Positions 54,423 through 64,000 of a DNA stretch of 64,000 nucleotides are shown here, piece by piece. A program made the translations under genes and the position numbers. Position 1 is the first letter of the stretch. Each line of letters starts with the position of its first letter. Location of the stretch: contig OZ037767.1 in assembly GCA_964035545.1 (NCBI GenBank), positions 27,079,628-27,143,627 on the forward strand, written 5' to 3'. The notes beneath the pieces were generated by a model. The model was not told the origin of the DNA, made no database searches, and saw only the letters and a program-made list of their open reading frames with translations. Source of the DNA: Bugula neritina. Taxonomy: Eukaryota > Bryozoa > Gymnolaemata > Cheilostomatida > Bugulidae.

Positions 54423-56566
54423 CTTTTTTTCTAAGCTTAAAGTAATGCAGTATTTTCAACTTCAAAATGAAACACAGAATTTTACTTACGACAGCTAACC
54501 TGAAATGCAGATTTGATAAGTATCATTATTGTAGTGACTGCCAACACAATAACAGCTAAATACTGTTACACACAGTAAAATTAAAAGTAGGCCTACAGTC
54601 CTTTAGACTAGGATTATAATTTATATTACTAAAAACTTATAATAATGATTTCATGAAAATACCATGACATATAATTATATATAATCCAATAGTAACCAAT
54701 GGTATTACCAACAATGGCAAGCAGGTTAGGCCATATATATGCTATGCGGATGCCTATAATAATAATTTACTTTACTTTTGAAGTTACACTAATAGTAATG
54801 CTAATACTAATAGTAATACTAATAGCATTACTACTACACTTAAAAGTACCAGTACTTGGTTATATGTGGCTTAGCTTGAAACTTGCAAGAATATTATTAT
54901 ATGCTGCTTAAAGGAAACTTAATTGCTAATAGTAATACTAATATACTTTATAAAAATAAGCAGTAGTTAACTGTTATAGTTATTAAACGTTTTTTTATTT
55001 TTCAAGAAATTTTGAAACTACAGTTACTAATAACATTAACTTTAAGTTTAACTTATAACTAATAGTAATACTATAACTATAAGTATAACTATAACTATAA
55101 GCATAAGTATTACTATTACTATTACTATTAGTATTAGTATTAGTAAAACTAAAAGTAAATGTAATAAATTAATGTAATAGACTAATACACTATAATACTA
55201 ATAGTAATACTAATACTAATAGTGACTAATACTAATAGTACTAATAGTAATACTAATACTAATACTAGTAATACTATTACTATTACTATTAGTATTACAT
55301 TTACTATTAGTATTAGTATTACTATTAGTATTACTATTAGTATTAGTATTAGTATTAGTATTACTTAGTAATAGCAATATTATTAGTAAATATACACCTA
55401 CATTTGAACTTTATATTGCAGGTTATAGTAGGAACACCTACATTCACACTAAAGCCATTGTAAGGCTGTTTTTGTTTGCTTACAGTTACAAAGCTTTGAC
55501 AATTAACTCAAACTATTTAACTAATACATTTCGACTTGCATAACTCCATCACATGCGGGCATTGAACAGATGTAACGCCGGGTTATACTTAGGCTTCGAA
55601 CTGAAGGAGTGAAATTGGTCGACCCGTAAATATTGGTACAAAGTAGGTTTAGATTTTGAAACTATGTTGGTTTCGCGTGCAGTTGCAGCGTTATAGCCTA
55701 TGAAGTCATAAAATTCATGTGTACTGGTCTGGTCAAAACTGCTACAGGTAACGATCTTACATAGTGATCACCTTCTAATAGGTTCGCGAGTCATATAAAG
55801 AGCTTTTTTATACACTAAGCTATCCTGTTTGTGGCATATCGCTCGCGCCACTGTTGCCATCCAAGCTAATGGTGATAAATTAAAATAATAAAAATATTTA
55901 CATAAATATTAAATATGAATGCATTTAGTTTTATATCATCATTGTGATTGTTCAAATTAATGGCTGTGGAAGGAGAACCATTGTTTTGCTTTAACCTAAA
56001 CTTATCTTTCTTGTAATGATATTTATAATTATTAAAAAAATATGAAAATGTTACTGACTCAGTGACTGACTCTCAGTTGGTGTAAACATGTGTCAGTGTG
56101 AGAATGATTGGTGACTGTGACTGACAATCGTACTGATATTAGTAGTTTGTTGCTATAAGGCTTAGTATTGCTATTTAATTTAATATTTAATTGATTAACT
56201 TTATAACTTGGTTTTAGTTCTAATTCTATTATAGTATTAAATCCTAACATCATATTTGAACTATTTTCTTTGACTTCATTGGCAAAGATTATTTTTGTTT
56301 TATAACTTGAATCATCTTACTTATTTTGTAAACTTGTTTGCCTATTTCTAATTGACTATTTGAGTTGTGGCGCTGAGTTCAAATCTCTTTTTGGCTCCTT
56401 TTGAAGATATTGTTTAGTCTTCTAAAATGGTTTTTAGTAAAACTTGCAAGTTTTTTTCATATTTTATTATCTTTTTTCAGTATATGTATATCTTTACCAC
56501 TGCCTTGAATACTCATTTTAGTGCATTTTAAAGGACTATAATGGTAAATTCGTTTGCCAAAAAATA
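54423..56566. other. Spacer between divergent POLRMT and SPRY-repeat genes
   Basis: About 2.1 kb containing the promoters of two genes that point away from each other. The left half is dominated by TAATAG/TATTAG repeats. About 55540-55870 is less AT-rich, with several CpG dinucleotides (for example near 55845), and could hold core promoter or 5' UTR sequence. I see no TATA box that can be defended in this AT-rich context, and no coding region. Confidence 0.5.
54780..55375. repeat. Self-complementary TAATAGTAATAC/GTATTACTATTA repeats
   Basis: Blocks of CTAATAGTAATACTAATA (54788-54835, 55186-55262) alternate with their inverse TATTACTATTAGTATTAG (55098-55143, 55264-55370), so long imperfect hairpins can form in the spacer between the two genes. 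Confidence 0.85.
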
Positions 56567-56567
56567 A
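56541..56567 (+). promoter_or_regulatory. Upstream ORF overlapping the SPRY-gene start codon (TAATG)
   Basis: An eight-codon frame (MVNSFAKK) starts at 56541, and its TAA stop (56565-56567) shares its last A with the ATG at 56567. If the mRNA begins upstream, the main frame would be reached by leaky scanning or by termination-reinitiation. The arrangement is seen directly; its use is inferred. Confidence 0.5.
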
Positions 56568-59500
56568 TGGCAAATCCTTCGTCTAGTGAGGATAGTAATT
56601 CCGACAATAAGCATCTCTATATATCCAGTAGCAACACAGTCACTTACAGCTGCTCATCATCACATTCAGGTGCCAATCTATACTTTTATAGTTTGTTTAA
56701 TGTTGGGAGTTGTGTTATCTTATGAGTAATTTTGCCAATTTAGTTGTCTGTTATACACTTTCATATTGTTTTTGGTCTGTGTACGTTTGTAGTTTAAAAC
56801 GTGTAGAATATTGCATGTTCAAGTAATGGTTATTTATTTTGCAGGTGCATCAGGCAAGTTAACCTTAAAGCCGTTTGCAGAATCGTGTAGCTACTTACAG
56901 TACCGAGTTCCTTTAACAGAACAACATCCATGTTTCTATGTCAGAGTTGATCAATTATGTAAGTATGGAGAAATACTAGCAGTGTGCTATGCTTGTTGTT
57001 TATCATTTTGAACCAATTAGATGCAAAAAATATCAACATTGTCTTATTTTAAAACAATTTTGATCTTTGGAGTAATCCTTCCGTTTATGTCGACTTATTG
57101 CAGTGGGCTTATATTTGCCGCATGATTTTTGTTTGAATCAAGTCTTTATAGTGCAGACATAAACAATCAGATCTGATTTTAGCTGTGAACAGCAAGGTTT
57201 CTATTGGAATTGCTGGAGATAATATCCGTGATGATGTTCACCTTGGCAACCACAACAACACAATTGGTTACCATAGCGACAGTGGAATGGTTGTTAGCAA
57301 CCACTGCTCTCGATCACAAACCAAACCATCTCATTACTCAATAGGTAGGTGACTATGTGAATACAGTTTAATGTATAGAGACATTCCTATGTCTTACATT
57401 ATAGAAGGCCAATTGTTGATCAACTTTCATGGCTGTTCAGAGAGTAATATAGGCGTTTTCTATTCAAATTTCCCAAAAGTTTACCTCTATTAATTAAATG
57501 TTTTTATGAATAAAGTGAAATGCAACTCTAAAAGAAGTTGAATGGCTATTATAGTTTTTGAGTAACAAAACGCTCATATTTTATTGTTTAGATTTTAAGC
57601 CATTCTGTATTCGAATTTCTGCATCAGATTTCCAACATGTTTTGACTGGCATACGTTTTCTAAATTATTTTTAGATTAATGCATTGCTGATTTTGTTAGC
57701 ACATTTAGCCTAATTTTCGATATAAATTAAGTAATACAAATACCATATTTACTATTTGTTATCCCTATGTAAAGGAATTGTAGAGTGTAGCATTAAGTAA
57801 CTCTACGTTTATAGACCTACCTGTATATCTTGCAGGTGATACCGTTGGCATGTGCATTACCAATTTTAGTCAGTCATCGTCTTCCATTATGATAATCAAA
57901 AATGACCGTCCAGTCTGTACCAAGTATCATTATGAGAAAGATCTGCACAAGTACTATCCTACCATTACTCTTGAACATGGCCCCATTTCTCTCACTGTCA
58001 CGTGGCATGATGATATTCCTTTACACAATGTCCCTAAATATCTCCATGTAAGTATTGAACTAGTTTTAGTGAAACAGCACATTTAAAGCTGCGTTGTAGT
58101 GCTTAAGGACCAGCAACTGATGTTTTTTGAAACATTTGTATTTGCATAAAATGTTGACGCACCAGGTAAAAGTAATAGAAATTGATAAAACAGTATTATC
58201 TTTTATCTGCTGTTAAATTAGCTTTGGTGGATATAGATTTACGGTCACTCTTGCACTTAACTGTGTTCAAATGAACAGATTAATACATATTTGAATTCAC
58301 TAAAAATCTTCAACCTTTGAATCGGCCAAGCTTATATAAAGTAGATGTGCTCTAGAACAATGCAACATTAGATCTGATAACTCCAATAATATAAAGAAAT
58401 ATAGATACAACCTCCCTAGTATTCCAAGTTTGTCAATGAAGATCTCACGTCAGCTAAAATTATGTGACACTTTGTATAATTTACTTATAAGTTTTATATT
58501 GAGAGACTCAAGGGCGATGTAAACCTAACTTGGATGCTTTTATAGCTGTTTATGTTGACTTTCTGTAGACAAATCCATGTGATTGGATGGTGATGCCAGG
58601 ATTTTCCTTTGATTCGGTAACCAATACTTTCTGTGTTAGAGATCAAAGCTATGTTGGAGATAAGGAAGTTTTACTGTCATCGTTGCAATCACCTGAACCC
58701 TTATCTCTAGGTCAGTTATTGCGGTCAACATCTGTAGTCTAATGAGTTATAATTGCAGAGTGTTTGTTTTTCTACATTAATTTATTAAGAAGCTGTTTCA
58801 AACTAAAACTGAATACCTTGTTTTTCAATTTTGTTGGTTTTATTATTTTGTAGAAAGAAGTTTTTATGAGGTTGAGCTAGCAGAGGTTTCATTGAATAGT
58901 CGTAATCCTAGTCTTATTATTTGCCTGGTGTCTTGTGGGGCTCATCTGTGCGCCCCGTCGTCTTCTATATGTTATGAAGTGCTCAAGTTTACAATCAACT
59001 ACCAAGGTATGCATGTAGCCTATAAGTGCAACTATATCTCTTTTAAAAAATATGTGTTTCAATTTTAATTGCTGTTTAGGACACACTTTTATAGTTTTAC
59101 TTAAGCTTATTGAATCATATTAATTTCTAATGCCGTTACATGACTTGCTGTATCTTTAACTGGTGCCTTTAAAAACATGCCGTAGTAATAAATTGAATAT
59201 TCTCAAAGCAGTATATAATTTTATTACAATATTATACGTTTATGTCAATCCCATTAGCTTTAGGTAGTGTAAGAACTGCAGCCACTTCAAAGCGGAAGCC
59301 ACTAAAAAATTTTTCCGTCTGTCTACAAATAACTTGCTTAGAATTTTATTGAGTCACTTGTTTGGTGTATAATTTGCAGTGAAGTTGTCTCCTTAGCCTA
59401 ATTATCTTTTTGACTGAAAATCATAAAGACATTAACATATAATACAATACAATGTTTGTGTGTTTTCTTGCATTTGTCGTTTGTTATTTCAATTCTAATA

Positions 59501-62500
59501 GTATATAAAAATAGATAGGACATTTCATATAAATGATTTCGAATGAAATTGTAGCAGTGGAAAATGGTGATAAACTAGGATGGGGTATACACTATCTGCC
59601 ACCATTTGTGGATGAAGATAAGCTGAGACAGCCAATAGTATGCTGTGTAACATTAAACTCTTGCTGTCAAACAAGTGTCTGTTACCTCGAACCAGAAGGT
59701 GGTTACTACCCATTTATAGCATTCACACCTCAAGGTTTGTTCACAATAACAGTTAGTGCACTTGCTGTTGTGGCAACTATTATAGTTTTTCTAGAATTTC
59801 AAGCATTTTAACTTAGTTTGTCATGTCAATAACCCACAATTTTTATTATATATTATCCTCAATATAGTTAGAAGTGTTTTATATTTTTTAAAATTGATTC
59901 ATCAAGATCATAACATGTAAAACCCGCAAATTATATAAGAATTTTTTTAGATTTCAAATTGAAGTTGAGTTTGGCTCACAAACATTTACCTGTGAAGTTC
60001 AATACTATGAATACCTCTGACCATCTACGGATACTGAAGCTGCATTATGAACTGGAAAAGTCTCTCAGGCGTACGTATGCTATCCTAATACTCAAAGTGT
60101 ATTAGCTCAATCAGCCATGAAGACTTACTGCATTATTCTTTTTGCCTTCTAATTGTAGACTGTGAGTTGTCCGAGTTCATGTACTCGCAAGATCTACGAG
60201 TTGACCTACTTTCTGACCACGTTGACCTGACTCTAGACGGAGAGGTGACTGGTGTACACACTCTGCAATACTATGGCCATCCTTTGACCCAAGAAAGGCC
60301 CGTCTTTCAAATCAGCATTACAAAGCTTAGTGAGTCATTGGTTTTTTCAAAGTGCATCTAGTTTGATTTGACGTGGTTGAGGTTGACTATATTTAAGTGT
60401 GAGAAAAGTGGTCACCTTTATTATGACTATATAAATTAATTTCACTTTAATTTTGAAAATAATTCATAAGTTTTATAATTTAGAACTGGGGATAATAAAT
60501 GAATTACTTCAATTATAAATTACTAACAGCTTTTGAAAAAGAGATATTTGACTCAATGTTATGTGGAACTATTTAGCTGAGGATTCTGTGTTGTGTGTTG
60601 GTGTGGCGGGGAGACTCAGCTCCACCAGTAAATATCCGGGCAGAGAAGTGTCTTCCTTGGGCTATCACTCTAAAGATGGAAAAATTCTTTACGATGGCCG
60701 ATCTCAGGCTAATACTCAAGGTCATCGGTTTATTGAAGGTCAGTCAACAGGAAGTCGGTAAGATTTTTCTGTAGCTCTTGAGAAGTGATAAAAATTGTGA
60801 AATTTCGGTTGATGTGATTTTATGCACAGGAGACCAAGTAATGATTGAAGTCTGTCATCGGGAAAACAGTTCTGACTCTGTAATGGTAAGAGTTTGGAAG
60901 AATGAGCTTCCTGTAGCTCTCAGATCTCTAGACATCAAAGGTCACAAAGAGCTCTACGCAACTGTATCCTTGTTCGCCAACGGGTCACCCGTGGCGTGTG
61001 AGCTGATAACTCCTAATAAAATTGAACACCTGCCCACATACTATGTAAGTTACAGTCTTCACTAGTACTGTTATGTAATTTCCTTCTCACCTAGGCAGCT
61101 GTAGTCCTGCATGGTACTGTTGTATAATATGCATATTAAATTGGGCTAACTAACACTATTCCACCTTATCTTATCACAATGAAGTTGTAGCTGGTTCTGA
61201 TTCACAAGAAGTCATTTCACATGCAAGGCTGAAATCAATTTACAAAACTACAGATTGTTTATTGTGCTGAGAAATTTCTGTTTTTAGCTGTGCATATAAT
61301 TGATTGCGTAGTTTATGTTAATTTATAAAGTTTTGTTGTGAATATCTGTTTGTATTCACTTATTTAAGGATATCAAGAAAGAAGTTTATTTGTTTCAGTA
61401 GAATTTTATAATGCATTCAGTGAAATAGTATTCAACAAGGCAAAACTATGTGTAACATAATTTACTTTTTAATACAAGTGTATAATTTGATGAATTATGC
61501 AAACTTTGTCCATCTAGCTTTACAAAATAAGTGTTTGGGTTTGCAGGTAAATAATCTGTTGTACTGGTGTTTGCCTGCCGATGCCCATGTGTCTGCTAAT
61601 GAGCCTGAGGTGCATGTGTCTAACCAGCCTCGGACGGGACACTGCATTGTCTGCCCTATACCAATGTCTAGAGGTAGTTTTAAACTTATGGAGAAGTAAT
61701 ATGTACCACACTTTCCTCCATATTTGGCAAAAAATTTGTCTTTTATTTGCTTCAACCTGCGTAGTTGAAAATAGAATATTCAGACTTTTTAATTTACTGA
61801 CTTGGATTTTCTCCTTTTAGGTATGCACCATTTTGAAGTTAAAATGTTAGAAGACCCTACTGAGATGGGAGTTGTTCCACCTATGATTGCTCTTACTACT
61901 GTATCACCATATGATCCACCAAGAGAAAGCAACTTCCATTTAGATCTTCTGAGATTCTGGCCAAGAAATGATGGTGAGTCGCTCACTACCATAAATAATT
62001 TATTTTGGTTAAAAATTTTTCTAATAACACAATGTTTTTTTATTAGAATTCATTCAACTCGATCCAATATCGAATTTTAAAGTTCTATCAATGGTTTTAT
62101 TTGTTTTAGCTTAATATTAAAAATAAATGTACTGTTTCTATATTGAATTTTACAGTATATAATTATTATATTTATTAGCATATATTTTTATTAGAGTTAA
62201 CACATCCGGATAAGAATTGAGTAGTATAACTATTCAAGTACTAAAATTCTTCTTGTGATTTAAAACAACATAGCTGGTGTTATTTGTACGCTTTTAATTC
62301 CCAATCTTTTTCACAGGCGGCATCCCCACTGATGGTAAGCAGAGTTCTTAATAAGAATTTTATTGTTCTGTTTGATAATTCTGCTGCCGCTTAAACTCCG
62401 TAATTATAATTTACCATATTGTTGTACTTTGCTAAGTGTAATGTGCTGTGCTTCTCTCTCTATTCTTCTCTATTTCTTTTTGTTTATCTATTTTTGTGGT

Positions 62501-64000
62501 TTTAAAAAGTTCTTTCCATTCAGCAATGAATCACGCAGCTATACTTTTCTATTACACTGTGACACTGTGTTATTTTTTTTATCTTTCATGTTGTTATTTT
62601 AATCTTTTCACTCAAAATTGGCTTAGGCACTAGTATTTTGTTGACCAAAAAAGGTTTTTGACACTAGTATTAATTATTTTTACAAAAACTTTACTAAAAG
62701 CGGTAACTTCACTCAATACACTCATAGCACACTTCTATCTTCTATGACACAAGGCTGTTGCTCTGACCTACAGAAACTCATTAGAATTTAGTCTCAAATG
62801 CTTCATTGGTATAAAATGTGTTAAGTGGCACTTTAAATGTCCGGCAATACTCCTAGATAAGTTTTTTCAGCATAATGTTGCAAATATGGCATTAAAATAT
62901 TAGTAGTTTACAAATTTTGAAATAAAAAGATAAATAATTGTTCCTGATAGTCACATTTAATATTTCAGGTCGGCCTCATTACTGCAAGCATAGTCGGAAA
63001 GTATTTACTATTGGTTATGAAAACAATGTTACTAATAAATGGCAATAATAGTAAAAATCGGTTGGTTGCTATAAGGCTGTCTTGAATTTATACCCGAAAA
63101 TGTTGATCACGAAAAACATGTTGACGATGAAAAGGTTCACTAGAAGCATTGTTGAAACATACCTTTTTAAAAGATTATTAAAAGGGGCAGCCATGGTCTA
63201 GTGGTTAGAGCGCTGGCCTAGTAAACACAAGGTCAGTGGTTTGAATCCCAGTAAAGGCCATTAGTACTTCTGTACCACAATAGCAAACAAGTCCTTAGCT
63301 CGCTGTCGAAAATAAATCCTTTTCATTTGGAGTTCTTACAGAGATAACAGCTAGAAGCTCAAGTGAGCTCTTATAAAAGGATTATTGAAATTATGCTATG
63401 TTACAATTTTATCTGTAATAACTTCATTTCTAGCTGCAACGTTAGTGAAGAAAGGGGATACCATGGGATGGGGAGTTATCTTCCCTGATGATGATTTGTC
63501 TGACTCTGAAGAACAAATTGTGCTGTGTTACCTCACCATCAACAGAAACGTTATTCTAACTCGTGCCTTAATACAGCCAGCTGGTGGACTCCATGCCACT
63601 GTGGTCCTTCCATATGGATGTATGTTTACTTTGCTTCTTCCTTTAATTATTATTAGTACATTTAGATCTACTGTGTATATAGTACAGTTGTGTTTATACA
63701 GTATATAGTACAGTTGTGTATACTGTATATAGTACCGTTGTGTATACTGCATATAGTATAGTTGTGTATACTGTGTATAGTATAGTTGCGTATACTGTAT
63801 ATAGTATAGTTGTGTATACTGTATATAGTACAGTTGTGTATACTGTATATCGTATAGTTGTGTATACTGTATATCGTATAGTTGTGTATACTGCGTATAG
63901 TACATTTGTGTATATTGTATATAGTAAAATTGTGTATATCATTACTACAATATCTGTAGGCGAGAAAGTACGACTGGTGTTTGATGCATTGACTATTGGC
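56567..64000 (+). CDS. Protein with at least four SPRY-like units (3' end outside window), 753 aa visible
   Basis: Exons: 56567-56669, 56845-56958, 57183-57344, 57836-58047, 58569-58710, 58854-59006, 59555-59734, 59951-60070, 60159-60329, 60577-60738, 60830-61044, 61547-61673, 61821-61973, 62317-62334, 63434-63619, 63960 to beyond 64000. All have GT-AG borders and closing phases. After a Ser-rich start (1-34) come four units of about 175-205 residues, each with the SPRY signature Gly-Asp core: GDTVG (127), GDKLGWG (300), GDQVMIE (507), GDTMGWG (685), preceded by strands such as PLTxxxPxF and GYHSxDG. The third unit resembles SPRYD3-type SPRY domains. SPRY domains bind proteins, so a scaffold or adaptor role is inferred. 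No catalytic, RING, B-box, signal or membrane segment is visible. The downstream end and full domain count are unknown. I cannot name an orthologue. Confidence 0.85.
62317..62334 (+). other. 18-nt microexon of the SPRY-repeat gene
   Basis: Between TTCACAG and GTAAGC lies GCGGCATCCCCACTGATG, phase 1 in and out, adding Gly-Gly-Ile-Pro-Thr-Asp. Skipping keeps the frame. It has no counterpart in the matching place of the first cassette (between 59006 and 59555). Acceptor and donor are both good, but exons this short need transcript support. Confidence 0.6.
63184..63320 (+). mobile_element. tRNA-derived SINE (tRNA-Thr-like head)
   Basis: Box A TGGTCTAGTGGTTAGAGCG and box B GGTTTGAATCC are about 45 nt apart, as in a tRNA. 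The anticodon-arm region GGCCTAGTAAACAC resembles tRNA-Thr(AGT). The acceptor ends do not pair and a tRNA-unrelated tail follows, so this is a SINE rather than a tRNA gene. It lies in the intron before the exon at 63434, in sense orientation. The 3' limit is approximate. Confidence 0.7.
63676..63945. repeat. 24-bp minisatellite (TTGTGTATACTGTATATAGTATAG)n
   Basis: About eleven units in the intron between the SPRY-gene exons 63434-63619 and 63960-64000, ending shortly before the acceptor. The TVYTTILY-type open frames on the minus strand are repeat by-products. Confidence 0.93.

Noticed and set aside
63184-63260. Functional tRNA gene
   Set aside because: The acceptor arms do not pair and the anticodon arm is enlarged, so a SINE origin fits better.

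Overview
The window is nuclear DNA from an animal, most likely an invertebrate. It is AT-rich, rich in micro- and minisatellites, and its genes are split by many GT-AG introns. Two genes belong to families with typical metazoan layouts: a three-RRM CELF/Bruno RNA-binding protein and a mitochondrial RNA polymerase with an amino-terminal extension. The sequence does not fix the phylum. Single-exon, tandemly arrayed, divergent rhodopsin-like receptors would suit a sponge or cnidarian, but that is only a guess.

Layout, left to right. (1) 1-16200 is a tandem segmental duplication with a unit of about 9.6 kb. Each copy carries, on the minus strand, a single-exon rhodopsin-like GPCR gene and a copy of the last coding exon of CELF. 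The left GPCR runs off the window at position 1 (1-272). The right one is complete (8966-9937). The extra CELF terminal exon lies at 6327-6484 and the ordinary one at 15904-16061. (2) 15904-32000, minus: CELF gene, 14 coding exons joined in frame to 584 residues. (3) 32001-42211: a gene-poor spacer with a TA tract and a 33-bp minisatellite. It may hold non-coding first exons of CELF. (4) 42212-54422, minus: POLRMT, 25 coding exons joined in frame to 1256 residues, with all polymerase motifs intact and with minisatellites beside several splice sites. (5) 54423-56566: spacer between divergent genes, dominated by self-complementary TAATAG-type repeats. (6) 56567 to beyond 64000, plus: a gene of at least 16 exons for a protein with at least four SPRY-like units. 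It appears to have grown by duplication of a two-SPRY cassette, introns included.

The genes do not form one pathway. CELF acts in RNA splicing, stability and translation. POLRMT transcribes mitochondrial DNA. The GPCRs are probably chemosensory or peptide receptors of unknown ligand. The SPRY protein is presumably a protein-binding scaffold. The most unusual points are: the duplicated CELF terminal exon with GPCR copy 2 lying between the two alternatives; the duplication edge falling at an exon/intron border; strongly contrasting divergence along the duplicated unit; a hypervariable receptor ectodomain; a nearly perfect palindrome inserted in one copy only; and the SPRY cassette duplication.

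Exon borders were drawn by hand from splice consensus, reading phase and family similarity. The phases close exactly in all three multi-exon genes, which supports the models, but no transcript evidence was available.
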